Part shown: in pieces, positions 7,900 through 16,941 of the stretch
Numbering within the stretch: the first letter of the stretch is position 1
Layout of the letters: each line of letters begins with the position of its first letter
Source of the DNA: Bradyrhizobium sp. RD5-C2
GTDB lineage: Bacteria; Pseudomonadota; Alphaproteobacteria; Rhizobiales; Xanthobacteraceae
DNA: 64,000 nucleotides
Assembly (NCBI RefSeq): GCF_019972155.1
Contig: NZ_BOVL01000001.1
Span: forward strand, 1-64,000
Direction of reading: 5' to 3'
Translations under genes and position numbers: made by a program
Notes under the pieces: generated by a model
Seen by the model: the letters and a program-made list of their open reading frames with translations, nothing else
Told to the model about the DNA's origin: nothing
Database searches by the model: none

Positions 7900-8531
7900 C
7901 CCGCCACGACGGGAGCGGGCTCGCCCTTCAATGCGGCGAGCTCCGCCTCGAGCTCGGCGATGCGGTGGTCGCGCGAGGCCAGCGCGCTGGACACGTCGGC
8001 CGCGTCGAACTTCTGCGGAATGTGCTGCGGGCAGTTGCTGTCCCACGCCGCGACCTTGAACAGGATGACCTGCTCAGGCCGCGCGCGATAGCCCTGCGGC
8101 ATCAGCGAACGCGTCAGCGCCGGATCATCTTCCACCACCCGCGCCTCGCCCCAGATCTTCACGCGCTGCCGGTACGCGTAATTCATCACGAAGATGTAGG
8201 CCTTCGGGTTCTCCGAGAGATTGCCCTGGGTGATGAACTGCCGGTTGCCGCTGTAATCGGCGAACGCAATGGTGTGCTTGTCGAGCACCTTGATGAAGCC
8301 CTTCGGCCCGCCGCGATGCTGGATGTAGGGCTGACCGCCGGCCGAGGCGGTGGCGAGATAGAAGCTGTTGGTGTTGGCAAGGAAGGCCGTGAGGTTGTCG
8401 TCGACCTCGGTCTGCCAGCCGCCATGGGCCTCCACCTCGGCATAGGTTCCGCGCGAACCCTTGCGGGTCTGGATTTCCTTCACCGCCGGGGTGAACCCGA
8501 CATCGCTCGAATAACTGCCAGCGTCTGACAT
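7896..8531 (-). CDS. Pyridoxamine 5'-phosphate oxidase-family flavoprotein
   Basis: A 211-residue protein with a split-barrel FMN-binding domain (about residues 30-160): the motifs NTNSFYLATASAGGQPYIQHRGG and IAFADYSGNRQFITQGNLSENPKAYIFVMNY fit the PNPOx-like group. The C-terminus has a short coiled segment rich in Glu and Ala. Such proteins reduce or oxidise small molecules with FMN; the substrate is unknown. It is divergent from the LysR gene, which may control it. Confidence 0.8.
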   Translation of the reverse strand: MSDAGSYSSDVGFTPAVKEIQTRKGSRGTYAEVEAHGGWQTEVDDNLTAFLANTNSFYLATASAGGQPYIQHRGGPKGFIKVLDKHTIAFADYSGNRQFITQGNLSENPKAYIFVMNYAYRQRVKIWGEARVVEDDPALTRSLMPQGYRARPEQVILFKVAAWDSNCPQHIPQKFDAADVSSALASRDHRIAELEAELAALKGEPAPVVAG

Positions 8532-8613
8532 CTGAGCCTCCCGCCACGGGCGACAAAGCGGTCGTCCTCGGCTCCTAAGATGTGTATTTCGGGATCGTAG
8601 GCAATCTGGTGCA

Positions 8614-8643
8614 TTGACACTTCACTGTTGCCGATTATGCAAT
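8614..8643 (+). promoter_or_regulatory. Candidate promoter for the LysR gene
   Basis: TTGACA at 8614-8619 and TATGCA at 8636-8641 are separated by 16 bp. Transcription would begin within a few bases of the ATG at 8650, and no ribosome-binding site precedes that ATG, so the mRNA could be leaderless. Confidence 0.35.
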
Positions 8644-8649
8644 AGTGCC

Positions 8650-9543
8650 ATGGACCGGATCGACGCCATGCAGGCCTTCGTCGCGGTGGCGGACCTCGAG
8701 GGGTTTGCCCCCGCCGCCCGCAAGCTCGGCCTCTCGCCATCCGCCATCACGCGGCTGATCGCGGCGCTGGAGGAGCGGCTCGGCGCGCGGCTGCTGCAGC
8801 GGACCACGCGGCAGGTGACGCTGACCGACGCCGGCTCGCGCTATCTGGAGCGGGCGCGGCGGATCCTGGCCGATGTCGAGGAGGCCGAGGACGCGGTCGA
8901 GAGCGAGCGCACCCGCCCCGAAGGGCGGCTGGTGATCTCGGCGCCGTTCGGCTTCGGGCGGCTGCATGTCAGTCCGGTCGTCACCGCCTACCTCAAACGC
9001 TATCCCGATGTCGGCGTCGACCTGCGGCTGTCGGATCGCCGGATCAACCTGGTCGAGGACGGCGTCGACCTCGCGGTCAGGCTCGGGCACCTGCCGGATT
9101 CGACGCTGGTGGCGCGGCATGTCGGCCAGATGCGCCGGATCGTGGTGGCCTCGGCCGGCTATCTCAAGCTTCGCGGCGAGCCGAAGCGGCCGGCCGACCT
9201 CACCGCCCATGACACCATCCAGTTCGGCGCGATGACCGCGACGCCGGACTGGCGCTTCATGGAGGACGGGCAGGAGATCCGCATCACGCCGACGCCGCGC
9301 TTCACCAGCAACAGCTCGGACGCTGCCATCCAGTACGCCGAGCAGGACGGCGGGCTGACCCGCGTGATGGCCTACCAGGCCGCCGAATCGCTCAAAGCAC
9401 GGCGACTCCGCATCGTGCTCGCCGAGTTCGAGCAGCCGCCGGTGCCGATCCATGTCGTCTACCCGACATCCCGGCTGTTGTCAGCCAAGGTGCGGACCTT
9501 CATCGATCTCGTCACCGAGATCACCGACTGGCACTTCGGCTAG
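8650..9543 (+). CDS. LysR-family transcriptional regulator
   Basis: A 297-residue LysR regulator with an N-terminal winged HTH (about residues 1-60, including ARKLGLSPSAITRLIAALEE) and a type-2 periplasmic-binding-like effector domain (about 90-290). The start at 8650 gives the canonical MDRIDAMQAFVAVADLEGF. It is divergent from the pyridoxamine oxidase-like gene, the usual arrangement for a LysR regulator and its target. The effector is not deducible. Confidence 0.9.
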   Translation: MDRIDAMQAFVAVADLEGFAPAARKLGLSPSAITRLIAALEERLGARLLQRTTRQVTLTDAGSRYLERARRILADVEEAEDAVESERTRPEGRLVISAPFGFGRLHVSPVVTAYLKRYPDVGVDLRLSDRRINLVEDGVDLAVRLGHLPDSTLVARHVGQMRRIVVASAGYLKLRGEPKRPADLTAHDTIQFGAMTATPDWRFMEDGQEIRITPTPRFTSNSSDAAIQYAEQDGGLTRVMAYQAAESLKARRLRIVLAEFEQPPVPIHVVYPTSRLLSAKVRTFIDLVTEITDWHFG

Positions 9544-9553
9544 CGCTAGGCGC

Positions 9554-10009
9554 TTAGCTGACCGGCGCCTTCTTAGGCACCACGCGGAACGTGCCGCTGG
9601 CGCGGGCGATCGTGACGCCGTCGGCCTTGATCAGGCTCTGTGCGAAGCAGATCGTGCTGCCGGTCTTGATCACGTCGCTCTCGATCGCGAGCCACTGCCC
9701 GACGTTGGCGGAGCCGACGAAATCGACCGTGAGCGAGATCGTCACATACGAGGTGGTCCAGCCGGTCGCCTGGCCGCAGCTATAGCCCATCGCATTGTCG
9801 GAAAGTGCTGCGATCAGCCCGCCATGGATCAGGCCGCGGCCGTTGGTGTGCGGCCTCGCCAGCCGTAGGCCGATGATGACGGATCGCTCGGTCTTCTTTG
9901 CATAGAGCGGCTCCCAGGGCTCGGTGAGCGGGCTCTTGCGGAACAGCGGCTCGAAGCCTTCGGGGACGTCTTGGGGAATGTCGGGGGCGACTTGCGTATC
10001 GGTGGTCAT
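9554..10009 (-). CDS. PaaI-family hotdog thioesterase
   Basis: A 151-residue hotdog-fold protein of the PaaI type: the HTNGRGLIHGGLIAALSD segment carries the HGG motif and catalytic-type aspartate of this family, followed by the strands TTSYVTISLTVDFVG. These enzymes hydrolyse acyl-CoA thioesters; the substrate is unknown. I use the ATG at 10009; an in-frame ATG at 10024 is possible, and neither has a strong ribosome-binding site. It converges with the LysR gene. Confidence 0.8.
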   Translation of the reverse strand: MTTDTQVAPDIPQDVPEGFEPLFRKSPLTEPWEPLYAKKTERSVIIGLRLARPHTNGRGLIHGGLIAALSDNAMGYSCGQATGWTTSYVTISLTVDFVGSANVGQWLAIESDVIKTGSTICFAQSLIKADGVTIARASGTFRVVPKKAPVS

Positions 10010-10131
10010 CTGAGTCTCGTGCATGGCGTTGCGTTGACGCCATTGAACGCGATGTCGACCGTGGTTTCACCGCCTACAAAGTTTTAAACGGGATTTGCGC
10101 AGGTGTTTGAAGAACCACCGCGGAGGACCGA

Positions 10132-10710
10132 TCACGCCGGCAATTCGTAGCCGACCTCGCTTTCGACTTCGATCGTCTTCCGCACCGCCGGTCGCGCCAT
10201 CATCCTATCGTAATGCGCCGTGAGGTTGGGGAACGTCTCCGGCGGCAGCTTCAGCGAGTTGGCGAGGCGCCAGTACAGCCGGAACAGATGGATGTCGGCG
10301 ATCGAGTAGCTGCCGATCGCCCAGCCGTGACCAAGCCGGCGGTCGGCGATGCCCCAGACCGCCTTCGCGTAGTCGAGCCCGCGCGCCCTGGCCGGATGCA
10401 GCGTCGAGGCGATGAAGGACATCCACGACAGCGCCTGCGCCTCGGCCTCGATATCGTCGCGCGGCAGCAGCTCAGCTTCGGGGAATCGCCTCGCGAGATA
10501 GAACAGGATCGCCGCGACCTCGGTCAGCGGACGGCCGTCGATCAGGAGCGTCGGGACCTTGCCTTCCGGATTGAGCGCGAGATAACCAGGCGCTTGCATG
10601 TCGTTGCGCTTGAACGACATCGGGCGCGCCTCGAAGCCCGTGCCGATCTCGTGCAAGGCGATATGCACCGCCATCGAACTGGCGCCCGGTGCGAAATAGA
10701 GGGTGAGCAT
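10132..10710 (-). CDS. Glutathione S-transferase
   Basis: A 192-residue GST with a thioredoxin-fold N-terminus (MLTLYFAPGASSMAVHIALHEIG; the serine in GASS aligns with the catalytic Ser/Cys of beta-class-like GSTs). The cis-proline motif GKVPTLLIDG and a helical C-terminal domain (about residues 85-190) follow. It probably conjugates or reduces small electrophiles with glutathione in the cytoplasm. It stands alone, 106 bp from the PaaI-type gene on the same strand. Confidence 0.85.
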   Translation of the reverse strand: MLTLYFAPGASSMAVHIALHEIGTGFEARPMSFKRNDMQAPGYLALNPEGKVPTLLIDGRPLTEVAAILFYLARRFPEAELLPRDDIEAEAQALSWMSFIASTLHPARARGLDYAKAVWGIADRRLGHGWAIGSYSIADIHLFRLYWRLANSLKLPPETFPNLTAHYDRMMARPAVRKTIEVESEVGYELPA

Positions 10711-10789
10711 GGTGGGTGCTCCTGCGTCGTATGATGCAGAAGCTGAACGTCACGCGCGCCTGATGCAAGCGCGATCTCTAATTCAATTC

Positions 10790-10896
10790 CGTCACCCTGA
10801 GGTGGCCGCTTCTTCAGCGGCCCTCGAAGGGTCGACGGCCCGGTCAGTGGCCGTGCATCCTTCGAGGCTCGCTCCGCTTGCACCTCAGGATGACGG
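10790..10896. repeat. CCTGAGG/CCTCAGG palindromic repeat
   Basis: An interspersed element with inverted ends: GTCACCCTGAGGTGGC at the left and GCACCTCAGGATGACGG at the right, with internal CTCGAAGG/CCTTCGAGG arms. A second copy lies at 52095-52224. It is a REP/BIME-like chromosomal repeat, not a mobile gene cassette. Confidence 0.75.
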
Positions 10897-10947
10897 TCTT
10901 ATGTCCGAGCCGTCGATAGGAACACTGCGACGGACCTCTGAACTCGC

Positions 10948-12219
<1,272 letters not shown>

Positions 12220-12322
12220 GCGGATTTGCGCGGGGACCGCGTTCGCCGCGGCGCAAGATGCCGGAGGGGCCGGGTGCGACGAGGCGTCGTCCCTGCGGAT
12301 TTCGTCTTGAATATCCGCGCGA

Positions 12323-12344
12323 ATTAGATAACATGTTAAGTAAT
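12323..12344. promoter_or_regulatory. Candidate operator upstream of TRAP operon
   Basis: Imperfect inverted repeat: ATTAGATAAC, two bases, GTTAAGTAAT (8 of 10 pairs), with a perfect TAACATGTTA core. It lies 42 bp upstream of the TRAP binding-protein start. Its A/T-rich half-site resembles the sites at 16103 and 25756, consistent with a MarR-type regulator. Confidence 0.5.
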
Positions 12345-12385
12345 GAGACCGGGCACGAAGCCCGTCCTGGAGAGGAGGAGAGGTG

Positions 12386-13411
12386 ATGAGGAAGAGTTTG
12401 TTGGCGCTGCTGATGGCAGCCGCCGCCATCGTGCCGGCCGCAGGTCCTTCGCAGGCGCAGGACAAGACCGTCAATCTCAAAGTGTCACTCTGGGTGCCGC
12501 CGGCGCATCCGCTGGTGCCGGCGACGCAAGCCTGGGCGGCCGACATCGAGAAGGCATCGGGCGGCACCATCAAGGTCACCGTGTTTCCGTCCGAGCAGCT
12601 CGGCAAGGCATTCGACCATTACGACATGGCGCGCGACGGCATCGCCGACGTCACCTATGTCAATCCCGGCTATCAGCCCGGCCGGTTCCCGATCGCGGCC
12701 GCAGGCCAGCTCCCGTTCGTGTTCTCGGACGGCAAGAAGGGCACGCTGGCGCTGAACGAGTGGTACCACAAATACGCGCCGACCGAGATGAAGGACACCA
12801 AGCTCTGCTTCGCCTTCATCCACGATCCGGGCGCCCTGCACGGCAAGAAGAAGATCCTGCTGCCGAGCGACCTTAGCGGCGTGAAGGTGCGCCCCGCGCA
12901 GAGCACCATCGGCGAGATGGTGAAGATGTTCGGCGGCACCAATGTGCAGGCCTCCGCGCCGGAATCGCGCGATGCGATCGAGCGCGGCGTCGCCGACGAG
13001 ATCACCTTCCCCTGGGGCTCGATCTTCCTGTTCGGCATCGACAAGGTGGTGAAGTACCACATGGACGTGCCGCTCTACACGACGGTGTTCACCTACAACA
13101 TCAACCTCGCCAAATATAATGCGATGTCGGACGCCCAGAAGAAGGTGATCGACGATCATTGCACGCCGGAATGGGCCTCCAAGGTCACCGATCCCTGGAC
13201 CGATTTCGAAGCCAACGGCCGCACCAAGATGAAGGCGCTGCAAGGCCACGAGGTCTATCCGCTGACGGCGGATCAGCTCGCCGAGTGGAAGAAGGCGGTC
13301 AAGCCGCTGCGCGACAGCTGGGCCGAGGCCGTGAAAAAGGCCGGCGGCGATGCCGAGAAGATCGAGGCCGATCTGCAGGCCACGCTGAAGAAGTACGAAG
13401 CGGGGATCTGA
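12386..13411 (+). CDS. TRAP transporter periplasmic binding protein (DctP type)
   Basis: A 341-residue DctP-family solute-binding protein with an N-terminal signal peptide (about residues 1-23, ending PSQAQ). The binding domain contains DLSGVKVRPAQSTIGEMVKMFGG and the RDAIERGVADEITFPWG segment, where DctP proteins place the carboxylate-binding arginine. The ATG at 12386 follows GAGGAGGAGAGG. It starts an operon with DctQ and DctM genes. By context it probably captures aromatic acids such as hydroxycinnamates; the family alone only shows an organic-acid substrate. Confidence 0.88.
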   Translation: MRKSLLALLMAAAAIVPAAGPSQAQDKTVNLKVSLWVPPAHPLVPATQAWAADIEKASGGTIKVTVFPSEQLGKAFDHYDMARDGIADVTYVNPGYQPGRFPIAAAGQLPFVFSDGKKGTLALNEWYHKYAPTEMKDTKLCFAFIHDPGALHGKKKILLPSDLSGVKVRPAQSTIGEMVKMFGGTNVQASAPESRDAIERGVADEITFPWGSIFLFGIDKVVKYHMDVPLYTTVFTYNINLAKYNAMSDAQKKVIDDHCTPEWASKVTDPWTDFEANGRTKMKALQGHEVYPLTADQLAEWKKAVKPLRDSWAEAVKKAGGDAEKIEADLQATLKKYEAGI

Positions 13412-13414
13412 TCC

Positions 13415-13510
13415 CGTCATTCCGGGGCGCGCGTCAGCGCGAACCCGGAATCTCGCGCCACAATCTCCAGATTCCGGGTCCGCTCGCGTAGCGAGCGTCC
13501 CGGAATGACG
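13415..13510. repeat. CGTCATTCCGGG palindromic repeat, copy 1
   Basis: An element bounded by CGTCATTCCGGGG and its reverse complement, with internal ACCCGGAAT and ATTCCGGGT arms. Related copies are at 26352, 44415 and 45707. It lies between the dctP and dctQ genes of one operon, so it is probably transcribed and may create an RNA structure that sets relative expression. Confidence 0.8.
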
Positions 13511-13536
13511 GTTCCTGACAGCGATAGTCCGACATC

Positions 13537-14103
13537 ATGGCTGCCAATTCCGAAGTTTCCCAGGACGGCGCGATCACCGGTCCACCCGAGCCGGTGCGCA
13601 AGAATTTCATGGACCGCTTCATCGATTCGATCGAATGGGTGGCGGCCTTCTTCGTTGGCGTCGTCGCGCTCAACACCTTCACCGCGGTGTTCATGCGCAA
13701 GTTCTTTTCGGTGACGATCCCCGACTACTACAATTTCGGCCAGTTCCTGCTCGGCATCCTGATCTTCTGGGGCATCGCGGCGACGAGCTATCGTGGCACC
13801 CACATCACCGTGGATCTGGTCTGGGCGAATGCCTCGCCGCGCTATCAGCGCTGGATCGACATCTTCGCGACGCTGGTGCTGCTGTTCGTGGTCACGGTGC
13901 AGACCTACACGCTGGTCGACAAGGTGATCGACACCAGGAACAGCCACATCGTCACCATGGATCTCGGCGTTCCGGTCTGGCCGTTCTTCCTGGTGTCGTG
14001 GCTCGGCGACGTCTCCGCGGTACTGCTGATTGCGATCCGGACCTACCGCCTGATCTTCCATCCGGAAGATATCCACGATGCCAAGATCAAGACTGCGGAG
14101 TAG
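13537..14103 (+). CDS. TRAP transporter small permease (DctQ)
   Basis: A 188-residue inner-membrane protein with four predicted helices (about residues 28-48, 66-84, 103-125 and 146-168), as in DctQ subunits. The motif GILIFWGIAATSYRGTHITVD carries the conserved arginine-glycine pattern. It pairs with the DctM subunit to bridge binding protein and permease. It is 125 bp after the binding-protein gene, separated by a palindromic repeat, and 6 bp before dctM. Confidence 0.88.
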   Translation: MAANSEVSQDGAITGPPEPVRKNFMDRFIDSIEWVAAFFVGVVALNTFTAVFMRKFFSVTIPDYYNFGQFLLGILIFWGIAATSYRGTHITVDLVWANASPRYQRWIDIFATLVLLFVVTVQTYTLVDKVIDTRNSHIVTMDLGVPVWPFFLVSWLGDVSAVLLIAIRTYRLIFHPEDIHDAKIKTAE

Positions 14104-14109
14104 ACGGCC

Positions 14110-15426
14110 ATGAGTCTCGATTTGAGTCCCGAGGCCGTCGCCGTCATCGGCTTCGTCAGCCTGTTCGCGCTGATGCTGTTGCGTGTCCCCGTCGGCATGG
14201 CGATGGGCCTCGTCGGCATCACCGGCTTTGGCTACCTCACCGGCTTTGCCCCGGCGCTGAAGCTGGTCGGCCAGACCACGATGCGCACGGTGACGGATTA
14301 TTCCTTCGGCGTGATCCCGATGTTCCTGCTGATGGGCGCCTTCGTGTCCGTCTCGGGCATCAGTCGCGAGCTGTTCCGCGCCGCCAACACCTTCGTCGGC
14401 CACTGGAAGGGCGGGCTCGGCATTGCGACCATCGCGGCCTGCGGCGGCTTTGCCGCGATCTCGGGCTCGTCGGTTGCGACCGCCGCGACCTTCTCGGCGG
14501 TTGCCTATCCCGAGATGCGCCGCTTCGGCTATCCGCAATCGTTCTCCACCGGCGTGATCGCAGTCGGCGGCACGCTCGGGGCGATGCTGCCGCCGTCCAC
14601 GGTGCTCGCGGTGTACGGCATCATCACCCAGCAGGACATCGGCAAGCTGTTCATCGCGGGCGTGGTGCCGGGCCTGCTCGCGATCCTGATGCACATGATC
14701 ACGATCGGCATCATCGGCGTGACCCGGCCGGGCTTCCTGCCGGCAGGCAAGAAGGCGTCGTGGCATGAGCGCGCGCTTGCGATGCGCGACGTCTGGTCGC
14801 CGCTGCTGCTGTTTTTGTTCGTGATCGGCGGCCTCTATGGCGGCTTCTTCGTCCCGACCGAAGCGGGCGCGGTCGGCGCGGTCGGTGCCTTCATCATCGG
14901 CATCCTCAGGGGCAAGCTGACCAAAGACGGCATCCTGCAATCGCTGCTGCAGGCGACGCGCACTGCGGCCGCCGTGTTCACCGTGCTGATCGGCGCGCTC
15001 TGCTTCGGCTATTTCCTCACCATCACCCAGACGCCGCAGAACGTCACTGGATTCCTCACCGGACTCGGCATCGGTCCCTATGGCGTGCTGGCGCTGATCC
15101 TGATGATGTATCTGGTGCTGGGCTGCCTGATGGATGCGATGGCGATGGTGATCCTTACCGTGCCGATCGTGTTTCCGGTGGTGACCGCGCTCGGCTTCGA
15201 CCCGATCTGGTTCGGCATCATCATCGTCATGACGGTGGAGCTCGGGCTGATCCACCCGCCGGTCGGCATGAACGTGTTCGTGATCAAGAGCGTGATCAAG
15301 GACGTCAATATGTCGACGATCTTCGTCGGCGTGCTGCCGTTCGTGATCACCGATTTGATCCGGCTGGTGATCCTGATCCTGTTCCCGTTGCTCGCGACTT
15401 GGCTGCCGCAGCGCATGATAGGTTAA
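14110..15426 (+). CDS. TRAP transporter large permease (DctM)
   Basis: A 438-residue permease with about twelve hydrophobic segments; it drives sodium- or proton-coupled uptake of the ligand delivered by the binding protein. Family signatures include IPMFLLMGAFVSVSGIS, the GGTLGAMLPPSTVLAVYGI reentrant region, and EAGAVGAVGAFIIG in the middle. It starts six bases after the DctQ stop and is followed three bases later by the DUF3237 gene, so all are one transcription unit. Confidence 0.9.
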   Translation: MSLDLSPEAVAVIGFVSLFALMLLRVPVGMAMGLVGITGFGYLTGFAPALKLVGQTTMRTVTDYSFGVIPMFLLMGAFVSVSGISRELFRAANTFVGHWKGGLGIATIAACGGFAAISGSSVATAATFSAVAYPEMRRFGYPQSFSTGVIAVGGTLGAMLPPSTVLAVYGIITQQDIGKLFIAGVVPGLLAILMHMITIGIIGVTRPGFLPAGKKASWHERALAMRDVWSPLLLFLFVIGGLYGGFFVPTEAGAVGAVGAFIIGILRGKLTKDGILQSLLQATRTAAAVFTVLIGALCFGYFLTITQTPQNVTGFLTGLGIGPYGVLALILMMYLVLGCLMDAMAMVILTVPIVFPVVTALGFDPIWFGIIIVMTVELGLIHPPVGMNVFVIKSVIKDVNMSTIFVGVLPFVITDLIRLVILILFPLLATWLPQRMIG

Positions 15427-15429
15427 TCC

Positions 15430-15891
15430 ATGACACCGGAGCTTCAGACCAGATACGTCTTCACCATCACCGCCCGGATCGCGGAGGTGATCTCCGCCGG
15501 CGACATCGGCACCGGCATCCGCCGCATCATTCCGATCATCGGCGGCGAGGTGAAAGGCGAGGGGATCAACGGCAAGGTGCTGCCCTTCGGCGCCGACTTC
15601 CAGATCATCCGGCCCAGCGAGTTGATCGAGCTGGAGGCAAAATACGCCTTTGAGACCGACGACGGCGCCGTCGTCTATGTCGAGAACAAGGGCATCCGCT
15701 TCGGGCCGGTCGATCTGCTCGAGAAGCTCAAGCGCGGCGAACCGGTCGACCCGAAGCTGATCTATTTCCGCACCGTGCCGAAATTCGAAACCGGCGCCGA
15801 AAAGTACCGCTGGCTGATGGAGCACATCTTCATCGGCTCCGCCGCCCGCCACGCCGACCGTGTCGTGATCGACGTGCATCAGGTGCTTTGA
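15430..15891 (+). CDS. DUF3237 family protein
   Basis: A 153-residue protein of the DUF3237 family, a beta-barrel-like fold without known reaction. It reads TPELQTRYVFTITARIAE at the start, then GGEVKGEGINGKVLPFGADFQ, and near the end FRTVPKFETGAEKYRWL, all typical of the group. It follows the TRAP permease by three bases and is probably co-transcribed. Members often sit in aromatic or hydrocarbon degradation clusters, so an accessory role there is plausible but unproven. Confidence 0.85.
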   Translation: MTPELQTRYVFTITARIAEVISAGDIGTGIRRIIPIIGGEVKGEGINGKVLPFGADFQIIRPSELIELEAKYAFETDDGAVVYVENKGIRFGPVDLLEKLKRGEPVDPKLIYFRTVPKFETGAEKYRWLMEHIFIGSAARHADRVVIDVHQVL

Positions 15892-15903
15892 CGCTCCGCT
15901 CCC

Positions 15904-16065
15904 ATCCTCCCCTGGGGGGAGGATCGACGCGCATGAAAATGCGCGGCGAGGTGGGGTGATCGCTCCACACGGGCACTGTCCGGATGGAGAGACCGTCACC
16001 CCACCCCGTCTCACATTCTGCTTCGCTTCATGTGAGCCGACCCTCCCCCTCCAGGGGAGGGTGAA
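15904..16065. repeat. CCTCCCC/GGGGAGG repeat element
   Basis: Two head-to-head hairpin units, each with TCCTCCCCTGG...GGGGAGG-type arms and a GTGGGGTGA/TCACCCCAC motif. Related units occur at 21401, 21874 and 22021. It separates the TRAP/DUF3237 operon from the enoyl-CoA hydratase operon. Confidence 0.75.
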
Positions 16066-16102
16066 GTCCTGCGCTGCCACGCGCGCCTTGACTCCTGCGA
16101 CG

Positions 16103-16123
16103 ATAGTTATAAAACATAACTAT
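16103..16123. promoter_or_regulatory. Perfect inverted repeat, candidate MarR operator
   Basis: ATAGTTAT, five bases, ATAACTAT: a perfect eight-base-pair inverted repeat 24 bp before the enoyl-CoA hydratase start. A TTGACT element at 16088 lies just upstream, so a bound protein would block the promoter. The arm spacing (five) matches the site at 25756 beside the MarR gene. Confidence 0.6.
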
Positions 16124-16146
16124 TCTGAATAGGAAACAATAACGCC

Positions 16147-16941
16147 ATGGGAAACGCTGCCGACGCGGGTGATGCCTCGCTGCTCAGGATCGAGACGCGA
16201 GGGGCGGTGCTGACCGTCGGGCTCAACCGGCCGGCCAAGCGCAATGCGCTGAACGACGGCATCATCCTGGCGCTGCGCGACTGCTTTTCCGCGATTCCCG
16301 ACGAGGTCGGCGCCGTCGTCATCCATGGCGTCGGCGATCATTTCTCGTCCGGGCTCGATCTCTCCGAACTGACCGAGCGCGACGCCACCGAGGGCCTGGT
16401 GCATTCCCAGATGTGGCACCGCGTGTTCGACCGCATCCAGTATTGCCGCGTGCCCGTCATCGCCGCGCTGAAGGGCGCGGTGATCGGCGGCGGGCTGGAG
16501 CTTGCCTGCGCGGCGCACATCCGGGTCGCCGAGCCGTCGGCCTATTTCGCGCTGCCCGAGGGCCAGCGCGGCATCTTCGTCGGCGGCGGCGGATCGGTGC
16601 GGCTGCCGCGCCTGATCGGCGTGCCGCGAATGGCCGACATGATGCTGACCGGCCGGGTCTATTCGGCGACCGAGGGCGCGGCCTACGGCTTCTCGCAATA
16701 TCTCACTGAGGCCGACGGCGCGTTGCCGAAGGCGCTGGAGCTTGCCGAGCGCGTCGCCGCCAATGCGCCGCTGACCAACTTCGCCGTGTTGCAGGCGCTG
16801 CCGATGATCGCCGAGGCCAATCCGCAGACCGGCCTCTTGATGGAATCGCTGATGGCGACGGTGGCGCAGAGCGACAAGGAAGCCAAGAAGCGCATCCGTG
16901 CGTTCCTGGATCGCAAGACCGCCAAGGTGAAGCCGACATGA
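16147..16941 (+). CDS. Enoyl-CoA hydratase/isomerase family protein (hydroxycinnamoyl-CoA hydratase candidate)
   Basis: A 264-residue crotonase-fold enzyme. The oxyanion-hole segments are HFSSGLDLSEL (about residue 65) and ALKGAVIGGGLELACAAHIR (about 105-125), followed by LPEGQRGIFVGGGGSVRLPRLIG, with a glutamate in the catalytic region. In this context it probably hydrates the double bond of a cinnamoyl-type CoA thioester. It begins an operon with a CoA ligase, overlapping it by four bases (ATGA), and has AGGAAA before the ATG. Retro-aldol (vanillin-forming) activity cannot be excluded. Confidence 0.82.
   Translation: MGNAADAGDASLLRIETRGAVLTVGLNRPAKRNALNDGIILALRDCFSAIPDEVGAVVIHGVGDHFSSGLDLSELTERDATEGLVHSQMWHRVFDRIQYCRVPVIAALKGAVIGGGLELACAAHIRVAEPSAYFALPEGQRGIFVGGGGSVRLPRLIGVPRMADMMLTGRVYSATEGAAYGFSQYLTEADGALPKALELAERVAANAPLTNFAVLQALPMIAEANPQTGLLMESLMATVAQSDKEAKKRIRAFLDRKTAKVKPT

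Noticed and set aside
13417..16080. 887-codon leftward open frame
   Set aside because: It is antisense to dctQ, dctM and DUF3237, translates to low-complexity Arg/Asp/His/Gln-rich sequence, and arises from the codon bias of the real genes.
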